Assembly: GCA_020860865.1 (NCBI GenBank)
Contig: JAJBTL010000110.1
Coordinates: 1-15,094 of the forward strand
Source: Planctomycetota bacterium
GTDB taxonomy: Bacteria > Planctomycetota > SZUA-567
Reading direction: 5' to 3'
DNA length: 15,094 nt
Shown here: positions 1 to 7,023 of the stretch, in pieces
How positions within the stretch are numbered: the first letter of the stretch is position 1
Layout of the letters: the number at the start of each line of letters is the position of its first letter
Notes under the pieces: model-generated
Told to the model about the DNA's origin: nothing
The model's database searches: none
The model's input: the letters and a program-made list of their open reading frames with translations, nothing else
Position numbers and translations under genes: made by a program

Positions 1-229
1 GGTCATCCTTTTCGTTCGGCCCGGTATTCTTATTCGTGACGTGCCGGAGCGACATGATGACGACGATGAGGTCGTCCAGGAATCCGGCAATCGGAATGAC
101 ATCCGGAATAATGTCGAGAGGCGACAGGGTGTAGAGGAGGGCCAGGACGAGGACCAGCTTGTCTGTCCGGGTCATGCCGCCCTTGGTGAAAAGATCCCAC
201 AGCATCTTGGCGCGACCGGCAAGATCCAT
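1..229 (-). CDS. DUF1232 (YkvA-like) small membrane protein, 3' end outside window
   Basis: The visible 76 residues begin MDLAGRAKML and contain the DUF1232 signature: a hydrophobic stretch (about residues 24-34) running into YTLSPLDIIPDVIPIAGFLDD (about residues 33-53, split here only by the read: YTLSPLDIIPD then VIPIAGFLDD). The family is small, membrane-associated and of unknown function. The ATG at 227-229 was chosen because AAAGGGGAAA lies just upstream on the minus strand. The gene follows ycjX on the same strand after a gap of 187 bases, so co-transcription is possible but not shown. The C-terminus is cut by the window edge; the visible tail is charged (TGPNEKDD) and may be close to the end of the protein. 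Family assignment is firm; the molecular role is unknown. Confidence 0.85.
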   Translation of the reverse strand, partial: MDLAGRAKMLWDLFTKGGMTRTDKLVLVLALLYTLSPLDIIPDVIPIAGFLDDLIVVIMSLRHVTNKNTGPNEKDD

Positions 230-416
230 GCGCGTTTCCCCTTTCGGTTTTTATTTTGTCATGAAGAAATGCGTCCGCCGCCGGCGTCCGCTACCGAATA
301 CCTGTCGGGAATGGCGGGAAATCTTTCGGGGAATTTATCGCTTCGCGCCGATGGTCGCGACGTCGCGGCACTCGTACTCGGGACATTCGCGGAAAACGCG
401 GCGCCGCCGGCGTCAA

Positions 417-1763
417 TCACGTCATGATAAAATCAAACACCTTGTCCACGTTCCGCTGCTCCGGCGCCATGAAGCGGTTCGCCAGCGGCGGCGGCGACAG
501 CCTCGGGTAACTGTACCGTGGGTCCTCGGCCGGCCAGTCCGCCGGCCAGTCCGGCCGCAGTTCCGGCACCCGGAACACCCTCGCCTCGATGTCGCGGGCC
601 GGGATCCCCCGGAGCGCCCGCGAGCCGTCGTCCAGATCCACCGACTCAGCGGACACCCACGACGATACGACAAACGATTCGGCCCGGCGGATGTCCGGCT
701 GCTTGTTCATGGCAATGCGCATCATGTCCTCAACCAGTTCCCGGAGGTTGTCCTGATCGCGGGCGTGGATCATGTCGGCCTTCGAACCGATAAAACCGAT
801 TTTGTCGACATTGTTCGAGAACAGGCCGGACGGAATAATCGAACTGGCCAACGTTTCGATAAGGTGGTTTGTGTCGTTATAACGCCCGACGCCGCCGGAC
901 AGGATTCCCGGCACGTCGATGAGGACGAGGAGGCTGTCACAGCCGTTGATGGCGGCGAACAACGGGAGGATGACCTCCTGCCGGTAGCGCGCGTAATATT
1001 CGGAAAAACGCGCCGCCACCCCCGGGTTTGCGTTCCGGAACGCTGCCGGCAACGGCGAAAACTCGGCGCCCGGAAGCCCCGACGTCCGCCCGCGCCCGTG
1101 GGTCGCGATGTCCTCCGCCGTCAGGACGCCGCCCTCGCCGGTCCCAAGCATGAAAGTGGACGGCGTGATCATCTGGTTTTTGTTATGGACCATGTTGGCG
1201 AGGCATTTTTTATAGGAGTCCGTGATAGCGACATCCACCGGCGGCACCGTGGCGGCGAGGAGGGCGCGGTACTCCGCCATCGTTTCCCGTATGCGGTCGT
1301 AGGAGTCCCAGAGGTCGAGGAGTTCGTCCGACCAGCCGGCCAGGCTGTGGTGGCGGGCGATGAGTGAATCGGACAGGCGCTCGCCGGGGAAATCGAGGAT
1401 GTCCCATTCGACCCGCCTGGACAGCCAGGCGCCGTGGCGGAGCGTGTTCCACATCCGGCTCGCCATATTGAGGCCGGAATGGACAAAGGAGCAGCGGTAG
1501 TGGTAGATGTCCCGCGTCTTCTCCGGCCAGGCGACGTTCTGCCGCTCCATGAGCCGGGCGCGCATGCGGGTACGGGGGAACGGCGCGAACGCGCCGTTGG
1601 GCGGCAGTTCCTGAAAGCCGGACAGGCGGGCGCCGTGGGCGATATGAAAACGGTTCGGGTCGAAGTGCTCCATATGCTGGAGAAGTGACAACAGAAACAC
1701 CGTTTTCCCCGCTCCGGCCAGGCCGGTGACGGCGATTCGCCTCTCACTATCAAACCAGCGCAT
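417..1763 (-). CDS. ycjX: YcjX-family P-loop NTPase (DUF463)
   Basis: This 448-residue protein matches the YcjX/DUF463 family of P-loop proteins, known as stress-associated in enterobacteria and of unsettled biochemical role. A Walker A motif (GLAGAGKT, residues 14-21) follows a short N-terminus. Further on are the family's DFPGER (Walker B/switch-like, compare DYPGEW in E. coli YcjX), the FSEYYARYRQEVI helix, a hydrophobic strand LLVLIDVP, a GSKAD motif resembling the G4 element of GTPases, and a C-terminal VDKVFDFIMT. Length is normal for the family (about 465). I start at the ATG at 1761-1763, because GGAAGGAG lies six bases upstream and the Walker A then falls where it does in relatives; an 18-residue extension to 1817 has no such support. 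The usual partner YcjF is not in view. A likely promoter lies about 45 bases upstream. Confidence 0.9.
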   Translation of the reverse strand: MRWFDSERRIAVTGLAGAGKTVFLLSLLQHMEHFDPNRFHIAHGARLSGFQELPPNGAFAPFPRTRMRARLMERQNVAWPEKTRDIYHYRCSFVHSGLNMASRMWNTLRHGAWLSRRVEWDILDFPGERLSDSLIARHHSLAGWSDELLDLWDSYDRIRETMAEYRALLAATVPPVDVAITDSYKKCLANMVHNKNQMITPSTFMLGTGEGGVLTAEDIATHGRGRTSGLPGAEFSPLPAAFRNANPGVAARFSEYYARYRQEVILPLFAAINGCDSLLVLIDVPGILSGGVGRYNDTNHLIETLASSIIPSGLFSNNVDKIGFIGSKADMIHARDQDNLRELVEDMMRIAMNKQPDIRRAESFVVSSWVSAESVDLDDGSRALRGIPARDIEARVFRVPELRPDWPADWPAEDPRYSYPRLSPPPLANRFMAPEQRNVDKVFDFIMT

Positions 1764-1807
1764 GACGCTCCTTCCAATGAATTCAACCCGATTTCGGCAG
1801 GACTGGC

Positions 1808-1835
1808 ATTGTACCAAATACCCCCGTCAGCACAA
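1808..1835 (-). promoter_or_regulatory. Possible sigma70 promoter for ycjX
   Basis: Reading the minus strand, TTGTGC (1830-1835) and TACAAT (1808-1813) are separated by 16 bases. The -10 matches five of six consensus bases and the -35 only three. It would give a leader of roughly 38 bases before the ycjX ATG. Inferred from sequence only. Confidence 0.4.
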
Positions 1836-1884
1836 GCCGGGAAACGCCTTCGTGCCGAGCCCGGAACGCCGCCGCGAGGCTGTC

Positions 1885-1920
1885 CCGCCGACCCGGACAG
1901 GTATATATGGGGGTCGGCGG
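1885..1920 (+). promoter_or_regulatory. Inverted repeat flanking a TATATA -10-like box, upstream of the secreted-protein gene
   Basis: CCGCCGACCC (1885-1894) and GGGTCGGCGG (1911-1920) form a perfect 10-base inverted repeat. The 16-base spacer holds TATATA (1902-1907), the only A/T-rich hexamer close to the gene. It could be a promoter -10 bracketed by an operator, or a 5' leader hairpin if transcription starts earlier. The upstream -35 candidate CTGTCC is poor (three of six). The gene's ATG lies 33 bases after the repeat. The repeat is seen directly; its function is inferred. Confidence 0.45.
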
Positions 1921-1953
1921 ACGAATCCAACCGCCGGATGGAAAGGATCAAGA

Positions 1954-2598
1954 ATGAAAAACCACCCACTCTCACGCCTCGCCGTGGCCGTCATCGTGGC
2001 CGCCGTCGTCGCCGCCGCCGGGTCTGCCCGGGCCGGCGAATATGTCCTGGCGCCGAAGGCGCTGGACGAAGTCATCAACCCGAATTTCCGCATCGCCCTC
2101 GGCGACCGCGCCGCCGACTACGATCGCCTGAACCGGGCCGATCAGGTCCGCGCCTTTATCCAGGTTTATAAATCCTTGAATAATGGCGAAGACCCGCGCC
2201 TCCTGCCGGAAGACGCCAGTTACGTCTCCTCCGGCGGCCTTCCCTACCAGCCCTATATCCCGCGCCGTCCGGCCCAGTACATCAACCGCCGCTCCGGCGA
2301 CCTTTACACCTATGTCGACGGCTACGGCTACCGACGGACGCCGGGCCGCCGCACGCCCTACGACTGGTTCAACCCGTACAGCGGCACGTCCTACGGCTAC
2401 GGCTACGGCCCCGGAACGAATTACGGTATAACGCCGGCCTATCCGACCACCCCGTTTATCCCCGCCGCCGCGCCGCCCGAGACCTCGTCGACGCCGACCG
2501 TCACCGAACAGGCCCCGCCCGGCGGCTGGGGCCCGCCGGTGGCGCGTCCGCGCCGTGCCCCGGTGGCGACGGCCCCGACGGTGCGCGCCGGCCCCTGA
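1954..2598 (+). CDS. Secreted Tyr/Pro/Gly-rich hypothetical protein
   Basis: A 214-residue protein whose family I do not recognise. Residues 1-27 form a classic Sec signal peptide: a basic start (MKNHPLSR), a hydrophobic core of Val/Ala, and a cleavage site after SARA. The mature N-terminal part (about 28-85) looks folded and mixed in composition (ALDEVINPNFRIALGDRAAD, then YKSLNNGEDPRLL). The C-terminal half is low-complexity: PYQPYIPRRPAQYINRR, then YVDGYGYRRTPGRRTPYDW, then YGYGYGPGTNYG, ending in a Pro/Ala/Thr tail. No transmembrane helix follows the signal and there is no lipobox, so a periplasmic or surface location is expected. I start at the ATG at 1954, preceded by AAAGGATCAAGA, because it places the signal peptide at the N-terminus; the longer frame upstream reads through the ycjX promoter region. 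A structural or envelope role is a guess. Confidence 0.75.
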   Translation: MKNHPLSRLAVAVIVAAVVAAAGSARAGEYVLAPKALDEVINPNFRIALGDRAADYDRLNRADQVRAFIQVYKSLNNGEDPRLLPEDASYVSSGGLPYQPYIPRRPAQYINRRSGDLYTYVDGYGYRRTPGRRTPYDWFNPYSGTSYGYGYGPGTNYGITPAYPTTPFIPAAAPPETSSTPTVTEQAPPGGWGPPVARPRRAPVATAPTVRAGP

Positions 2599-2605
2599 CC
2601 GGGGC

Positions 2606-2620
2606 GGCGAGCCCGTCGCC
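2606..2620 (+). terminator. Weak hairpin after the secreted-protein gene
   Basis: GGCGA (2606-2610) can pair with TCGCC (2616-2620) around a five-base loop, followed by TTGTCGGTGTTT. A second small hairpin, GCCCC/GGGGC, overlaps the stop codon. The stems are short and the T-run is broken, so termination here would be leaky at best. Confidence 0.25.
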
Positions 2621-2634
2621 TTGTCGGTGTTTCC

Positions 2635-2663
2635 TTGCCGGATTGCGGGTCTTCCGGTACGAT
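2635..2663 (+). promoter_or_regulatory. Possible sigma70 promoter for the tautomerase gene
   Basis: TTGCCG (2635-2640) and TACGAT (2658-2663) are separated by exactly 17 bases, each matching four of six consensus bases. Transcription would start near 2670 and give a leader of about 80 bases. This fits the tautomerase gene being expressed separately from the secreted protein, whose stop is about 35 bases upstream. Confidence 0.45.
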
Positions 2664-2749
2664 GTCCCCTTGTTTTGTCGGCCGGCGCGTGCGGTCCGTG
2701 CACCGGAGTATGCCCGGCAACGTACATGATGATTCGTAGAGGAGGGGAC

Positions 2750-3100
2750 ATGCCGTATTTGTCAATCACCACCGGGGTGGCTTTGTCACCGGAACAGCGC
2801 GAAGCGATTTCCCGCGAAATGGCGCAGCTCATCACCGTCATTCCCGGGAAGAGCGTCAGCAATCTCATGATCGGCTTTCACGACAAGGTGCCGATGGTCG
2901 CCGCCGGCCAGGAAGGGGCGCAGATCCTGTTCCTGGATCTCAAACTGTACGGCACCGCCGAAGCGGACCAAAAGAAAAAGTTCATCGAGGGCAGCTATGA
3001 AGTTTTCGGACGCATCCTCGGCATTCCCGCCGAATGCGTCTACATCGCCCTCGGCGAATACCCGGTCTTCGGCGCGCGCGGTTTGGCGCTTGGGGTATGA
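2750..3100 (+). CDS. MIF / phenylpyruvate-type tautomerase superfamily protein
   Basis: The 116-residue product starts MPYLSITTGV. Proline 2 becomes the N-terminal catalytic base after Met removal, the hallmark of the tautomerase superfamily. The length, the SPEQREAISREMAQLI helix, the GKSVSNLMIGFHD strand and the closing helix-strand IPAECVYIALGEY (compare SPDRVYI in MIF) point to the MIF branch (about 115 residues, trimeric) rather than the short 4-oxalocrotonate tautomerases (about 62). Family members tautomerise keto-enol substrates such as phenylpyruvate; the physiological substrate in bacteria is usually unknown. The start is set by a strong AGAGGAGGGG four bases before the ATG. It is followed by a bidirectional terminator 36 bases after the stop. 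The family call is firm, the substrate is not. Confidence 0.85.
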   Translation: MPYLSITTGVALSPEQREAISREMAQLITVIPGKSVSNLMIGFHDKVPMVAAGQEGAQILFLDLKLYGTAEADQKKKFIEGSYEVFGRILGIPAECVYIALGEYPVFGARGLALGV

Positions 3101-3136
3101 CCGGCACCGCGCCGCAAAAAGTTTGAATACCACAAA

Positions 3137-3164
3137 AAGCCCCGGGCGCTGTGCCCCGGGGCTT
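3137..3164. terminator. Bidirectional intrinsic terminator between convergent genes
   Basis: AAGCCCCGGG (3137-3146) pairs perfectly with CCCGGGGCTT (3155-3164) around an 8-base loop. On the plus strand it is followed by GTTTGC; on the minus strand the stem is followed by TTTGTGG, giving a run of five Ts including the stem end. It sits between the tautomerase (stop 3100, plus) and the rubredoxin-glutamate synthase gene (stop 3218, minus), so it probably serves both. Confidence 0.85.
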
Positions 3165-3217
3165 GTTTGCATGACACCGTCGCGACGTGCCGCGTCCGGA
3201 ACGCGTGCCGGAAAGAT

Positions 3218-4597
3218 TCAAACGTGCCTAATATCGGTGTGATTACTGATTTCCGAATTCACCGTGCACAAATCCTCGGTGGACAGATCGTGAACGCTCC
3301 GGCGGCCGGTGATGCGGGCGAAATGCGCCAGTTCCCGGGTTGTGACGTTGAGGAAATTCGCCAACCGCCGCGCCGACGCATCGGTGTCGATGTTTTTCCG
3401 CAGTTCCGGATCCTGCGACGTTATCCCGTACGGGCAGCGCCCGGTGTTGCACATCTTGAACTGGCGGCAGCCGACGGCGATGAGGGCGGCGGTGGCGATG
3501 GCGACGGCGTCGGCGCCCATGGCGAGGGCCTTGGCGATGTCGGGAGAAATCCTGAATCCGCCCGTCACCACAAGGGACACGCCCTCCACCCGCCTCCGGT
3601 CGAGGTGCCGCCTGGCCCGGTGCAGGGCGAAGATGGTCGGGACCGAGGTGGCGAGTTTAATATACTTCGGCGCCGATCCGGTGCCGCCCGGACGGCCGTC
3701 CACGGTGATGAAATCGACATTGCCGGCGGCGAGGATGAAGTCGAGGTCCTCCTCGATACGGCCGGCGGCTATTTTCACGCCGATGGGCCGTCCTTCCGAC
3801 ATTTCCCGGAGTTCGTCGAGGCGGCGGGCGAGATCGGCCGGGGTGTCGATGTCCTTGAACCGGGAAGGGCTCAGGATATCCTGCCCGGCCGGAAAGCCCC
3901 GAGCGGCGGCGATTTCGTCCGTTACCTTTTCGCCCGGCAGGTGGCCGCCCATGCCGGGTTTGGCGGACTGGCCGATTTTGATTTCAATGGCGTCGACGCA
4001 TTTCAAATTCTCCGGCGTGACGCTGTAGAGGTTCGGCACATATTCAAAAATGTACCGATTCGCGTTGCCGATGGAGTCCTCGAGTATGCCGCCTTCGCCG
4101 GAACACATCGCCGTCCCGGCCATGGCGCTTCCTTTGGCCAGGGCTATTTTCGCCTCGCGGGACAAGGCGCCGAAGGACATGTGGCTGACGTAGACCGGCG
4201 TTTCGATGACGAGGGGCTTGTCCGCCTTTGGCCCGATGACCGTTTCCGTCCCGACCGGATCGTCCGACATGAGCGGCGGATTGGCCAGTTGCCCGCCCTG
4301 GAACAGGATATCGTCCCACGATATCACCGGCTTTCGGGTGCGCATCGCTTCGTCGATGGACTCGCCCGTTTCCGCCATCGTCACGATGTCCGCCATCCAT
4401 TCCTCGACGTCGTCGCGGCTCTTGTCCAGTTGCCGCGCCCCTTCCTGGTCCGGCGCGCCGGCGGTCGCCGCCTTGTAGCACGACTTCGGCGCGTCGCAGA
4501 CCGGGCAGGTCCAGGCGACCGGTAGTTCGGCGAACGGCTTTCCCTCCTTGTCCTCGTTGTACTCGTAGCCGCATTCGATACAAATGTAGACAGCCAT
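3218..4597 (-). CDS. Rubredoxin–glutamate synthase FMN-domain fusion protein
   Basis: A 459-residue two-domain redox protein. Residues 1-45 are a rubredoxin, with iron ligands C6, C9, C31 and C34 (knuckles CIEC and CPVC). After a linker, about residues 90-440 form the FMN-binding synthase core of glutamate synthase (GOGAT): MSFGALSREAKIALAKGS (140-157), SGEGG (166-170), KIGQSAKPGMGG, the substrate/FMN-site VDGRPGGTGSAP (299-310), VTGGFRISPDIAKAL, and a [3Fe-4S] motif C377-x5-C383-x4-C388 followed by PYGITSQD, matching CPVG of classical GOGAT. There is no glutaminase domain and no C-terminal beta-helix, so ammonia would have to come from elsewhere or the protein does another FMN-dependent job. 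Fusions of this kind occur in anaerobes; the rubredoxin plausibly feeds electrons to the FMN. Start chosen from GGGAGGGGAG five bases before the ATG. nadV lies 94 bases upstream on the same strand. Confidence 0.88.
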   Translation of the reverse strand: MAVYICIECGYEYNEDKEGKPFAELPVAWTCPVCDAPKSCYKAATAGAPDQEGARQLDKSRDDVEEWMADIVTMAETGESIDEAMRTRKPVISWDDILFQGGQLANPPLMSDDPVGTETVIGPKADKPLVIETPVYVSHMSFGALSREAKIALAKGSAMAGTAMCSGEGGILEDSIGNANRYIFEYVPNLYSVTPENLKCVDAIEIKIGQSAKPGMGGHLPGEKVTDEIAAARGFPAGQDILSPSRFKDIDTPADLARRLDELREMSEGRPIGVKIAAGRIEEDLDFILAAGNVDFITVDGRPGGTGSAPKYIKLATSVPTIFALHRARRHLDRRRVEGVSLVVTGGFRISPDIAKALAMGADAVAIATAALIAVGCRQFKMCNTGRCPYGITSQDPELRKNIDTDASARRLANFLNVTTRELAHFARITGRRSVHDLSTEDLCTVNSEISNHTDIRHV

Positions 4598-4691
4598 AAA
4601 TCTCCCCTCCCTTGTGAATGAAAAAAAGTTTTACATAAAAAAACTCTCCGTGGGAAAAATGTCCGAGTGGCCGGCGGGCCATTAAATGTCC
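4598..4691 (-). other. Intergenic leader of the fusion gene with small hairpins and T-runs
   Basis: The gap between nadV and the fusion gene is much more A/T-rich than its surroundings. On the minus strand it holds a small stem TGGCC/GGCCA (4668-4681) followed eight bases later by T5, then AGTTTT/AAAACT (about 4625-4645) followed by T7. Neither stem is strong enough to call a terminator; the second could act as an attenuator-like element. I see no convincing promoter, so read-through from nadV is likely. Confidence 0.3.
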
Positions 4692-6092
4692 CTAGTTTCC
4701 GGCGTTTTTCCGAATTTCCGCGAACGTCATGTCGCGGAGGAGGACCCCGTCCTCGAATACCGGCTCGAGAATGTCACGGTCTCCCGCTTCCGCTTCCGGA
4801 ACGGTCCGGAACCCGTCGCCGTGGCGGACAAGCGCGAGGCGGCCTTTCTTCGACGCCTTTGTGGTGTCGAGCGGGTTTTTGAAAATGTCGTGCCAGACCC
4901 CGTCCCGCTTTTGCGCCGAACATTTGAAGGCGAAGCGTTGCACGTCCCGGTCCATCCTCTGGAGGAGACCGCCGCCGGCGCCGAAGGCGGAGATGTTCGC
5001 TGCCGACCAGCCCGCGTTCCGAAGCGCGTTCAGGATGTCGTAGATGCCGTCGTAGTCGATGCCGTCGCCCCAGAGGAGGCGGACTTTCGGATGGAGTTCC
5101 CGGTAGCCCTGGTCGTTCACCGTCGCGCCGTAGCCGTCGGCCAGGAGGTCGAGGCAGCGGAGGATCGTCGTCACCGGATCGCCAGAGTCAGGCCGGACGA
5201 CAAGGACGCCATCCCGGGCGAGGACGCGTTCCTTGAACGACGGCGCGCAGACGATGTCCCGCACCGCCGCGAAAATATCGTAACTGTCCGAGACGATGGA
5301 GACGATGCCGGTCGGGTAGAGGGAGAGGACGTGCTCGAACATTTCCCGCTCGCCGTCCCGGCCGAGGGCGGTCATGACGCTGTGTTCGGTGGCCGGCACG
5401 GACGCGCCGCAGACTGTCGGTTCGTTATAAAACGCCATCGCCGTCTCTATGCCCCGCACGGTGTCGGTGCCGAGGAAATTGACCAGGTGGGCGGCGCCGC
5501 CGATCCCTGCCGCTTCCATCGCTTCCACCCCGCGGTACCCGAAGTCGTGAAGCATGAACGGGAGGGCGCGGGCTGTCGTCTCCGGCCCGGCCGTGTCCAG
5601 GAGGAACCGTTCAACGAGCGATCGAATTTTCCTGGACAGCGTCGCCACCGTGCACGGATACCAGATGTGGGACAGGACCGTTTCCAGATGGTTCGTCAGG
5701 GCGAAGCATTCCGCGTCGGTGTTTTCCACCGTGACAAGGACGTTCGCCGTCGGCACCGCCAGTCCTTCCGGCACGGCGCGGATGCGGACCGGCAGCATGC
5801 CGCCGTGTTCGCGGACGATGTGCCGCCATATCCTTTCGTTGAACAGGCCGTCCCGGCCGAAGTAGTCGCGGGTGAATTTTTTCGCCGTATCGATGTCGTC
5901 GTCCGTGACGAAGGCGCCGACGAAAAACCGTTTCAGAACATACTGGAGGCCGAAAAACGTTGTCTCGGAATAGGTGGCGCCGACCCGCGATTCGAAGTAG
6001 GAGTACACCGCTTCGGTGCCGGCCGGATACTGGGCGTGGTGGGTCAGTTTGTACCCGTCGGTGAGAAGCGGCAGATTGACTGGTGCGTGCAT
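4692..6092 (-). CDS. nadV: Nicotinamide phosphoribosyltransferase (NadV/NAMPT type)
   Basis: The 466-residue enzyme makes NMN from nicotinamide and PRPP, the first step of the two-step NAD salvage route that bypasses deamidation. It aligns with NAMPT throughout: LLTDGYKLTHHAQYP at the N-terminus (compare LLADGYKVTHYKQYP), FGLQYVL, HDFGYRG (stacking Phe184), HLVNFLGTDTV with Asp210 at the position of human Asp219 that selects amide over acid, SVPATEHSVMTALG with the catalytic His237 (human His247), SDSYDI, VRPDSGDP (PRPP phosphate site), FGAGGGLLQ and C-terminal EIRKNAGN. Length is close to the family's 460-490. I start at the ATG at 6090-6092 because GGAAAGGA lies eight bases before it; an ATG six codons upstream lacks a ribosome site. 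A sigma70-like promoter lies upstream. No nadM-type adenylyltransferase or Nudix partner is in view. Confidence 0.93.
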   Translation of the reverse strand: MHAPVNLPLLTDGYKLTHHAQYPAGTEAVYSYFESRVGATYSETTFFGLQYVLKRFFVGAFVTDDDIDTAKKFTRDYFGRDGLFNERIWRHIVREHGGMLPVRIRAVPEGLAVPTANVLVTVENTDAECFALTNHLETVLSHIWYPCTVATLSRKIRSLVERFLLDTAGPETTARALPFMLHDFGYRGVEAMEAAGIGGAAHLVNFLGTDTVRGIETAMAFYNEPTVCGASVPATEHSVMTALGRDGEREMFEHVLSLYPTGIVSIVSDSYDIFAAVRDIVCAPSFKERVLARDGVLVVRPDSGDPVTTILRCLDLLADGYGATVNDQGYRELHPKVRLLWGDGIDYDGIYDILNALRNAGWSAANISAFGAGGGLLQRMDRDVQRFAFKCSAQKRDGVWHDIFKNPLDTTKASKKGRLALVRHGDGFRTVPEAEAGDRDILEPVFEDGVLLRDMTFAEIRKNAGN

Positions 6093-6145
6093 GTGGCGGT
6101 TCCTTTCCATAATGGCAAGGACATCTCACCCGTTGGTACACCTTC

Positions 6146-6174
6146 AGGATGCCTCGACCGGAGCGATTCGTCAA
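6146..6174 (-). promoter_or_regulatory. Probable sigma70 promoter for nadV
   Basis: On the minus strand TTGACG (6169-6174, five of six) is followed after 17 bases by CATCCT (6146-6151, three of six). It lies just downstream of the terminator that closes the ABC operon, and gives a leader of about 45 bases before the nadV ATG. The -35 is good and the -10 weak, consistent with a regulated or activator-assisted promoter, but no operator is recognised. Confidence 0.5.
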
Positions 6175-6201
6175 GAATTGGTAGTGAAATACGACAAACA
6201 A

Positions 6202-6238
6202 CGGCCAGCCGTTTCTCATGAAGTAAAACGGCTGGCCG
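6202..6238 (-). terminator. Intrinsic terminator of the quaternary-amine ABC operon
   Basis: CGGCCAGCCGTTT (6202-6214) pairs perfectly with AAACGGCTGGCCG (6226-6238) around an 11-base loop. On the minus strand the stem is followed by TTGTTTGTCG, a moderately T-rich tract. It lies 68 bases after the stop of the last operon gene and before the nadV promoter, insulating the two transcription units. Confidence 0.85.
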
Positions 6239-6306
6239 GAAAAAGAGGTTTACGATAAGGCCGCGTTCCATGGCGACACAATCACCTGAACGCGCTCCGA
6301 CGCGGT

Positions 6307-7023
6307 TTACCGCGCCATTTCTCCCCGGAATGAATCGCCCGGTATGGTCCCGCTCCGGCGCATCGCCGGCACGCCGACCCGGGTGTTGGCGCTCGGCCTG
6401 GCGCCGCCCGGTGCGGTCAACCGGTTTTCCAGATAGCCGAGGAGCCAGTTGGCGGCGAGGGCGACGATGGCGCAGAGGATGGAACCGGCGACGATTTTAT
6501 TCGTGTTCATCGTCCGCAGTCCGTCGAACAACACCGCGCCGAGACCGCCGGCGTTGATGGCGGCGGCGATGGTGGCGATGCCGATAGTGGACACGACAGA
6601 CAGCCTGAGCCCCGCGCACATCGGCCCGAGGGACAACGGGAGACGTACCCGCCACACGGTCTGGAGCCGCGTCATGCCCATGCCGGTGGCGGCTTCGACC
6701 ACCGCCGGATCGACGTTTTCCAAACCGGCGAGAAAATTCCGGAGAAGCAGGTATTGGTTATAGAGGGTGAGGACGAGGATGGCGGTCGGTTTGCCGAGGT
6801 CGGTTACTGGAATAAGCAGGCTGAACATGGCGAGGCTCGGAATGGCGTAGAGCATGGAAAAAAGGCCATTCAGAATAACGCCGACCGGTCGCACGAACAG
6901 GCTGAGGAGCGTCAACGGCACCGCCAGCGCCAGGGACAGCACTATGACGATGCCGACCAGTTGCAGGTGTTCAATAAGGGCAAAGGCGAGTTTTCCGTAC
7001 TGGCTCGTCAGGTACTCAACCAT
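6307..7023 (-). CDS. Quaternary-amine (glycine betaine/choline-type) ABC transporter permease, second subunit
   Basis: A 238-residue inner-membrane permease of the ProW/OpuCB/YehW family. It has an amphipathic start (MVEYLTSQYGKLAFALIEH), about five to six hydrophobic segments, and the cytoplasmic EAA loop (residues 110-129, EAATGMGMTRLQTVWRVRLP) that docks on the ATPase. The family's INAGGLGAVLFDG follows the loop. The tail after about residue 205 is polar and Arg/Gly/Ser-rich, longer than usual. I start at the ATG at 7021-7023 because GGAAAGAGG precedes it; this overlaps the ATPase stop by eight bases, which implies translational coupling. It is the last gene of the operon, followed by a strong terminator. 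The paired permease is at 8793-9431. Substrate class is inferred from the binding protein. Confidence 0.88.
   Translation of the reverse strand: MVEYLTSQYGKLAFALIEHLQLVGIVIVLSLALAVPLTLLSLFVRPVGVILNGLFSMLYAIPSLAMFSLLIPVTDLGKPTAILVLTLYNQYLLLRNFLAGLENVDPAVVEAATGMGMTRLQTVWRVRLPLSLGPMCAGLRLSVVSTIGIATIAAAINAGGLGAVLFDGLRTMNTNKIVAGSILCAIVALAANWLLGYLENRLTAPGGARPSANTRVGVPAMRRSGTIPGDSFRGEMAR

Noticed and set aside
356..367. Perfect 12-base palindrome CGCGACGTCGCG between ycjX and the DUF1232 gene
   Set aside because: Composed of CG-rich steps common in this genome, with no second copy or nearby promoter seen, so chance is a sufficient explanation.
159..1367. 402-codon plus-strand ORF across the DUF1232-ycjX gap and into ycjX
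   Set aside because: Overlaps ycjX in antisense and is highly Arg-rich with no recognisable domain.
2555..2749. Upstream extension of the tautomerase frame to a start inside the secreted-protein gene
   Set aside because: It would bury the catalytic Pro2 and ignore the strong ribosome site immediately before the ATG at 2750.
3167..4525. 452-codon plus-strand ORF opposite the rubredoxin-glutamate synthase gene
   Set aside because: The opposite strand has unmistakable conserved motifs; the product is Arg/Gly/Asp/His-rich with no domain, as expected from antisense reading of GC-rich codons.
6093..6201. Possible NAD-sensing riboswitch in the nadV leader
   Set aside because: The predicted leader is only about 45 bases and shows no recognisable conserved aptamer pattern.
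4686..6221. 511-codon plus-strand ORF opposite nadV
   Set aside because: Antisense shadow of a gene with NAMPT motifs throughout; no ribosome site and a biased, domain-free composition.
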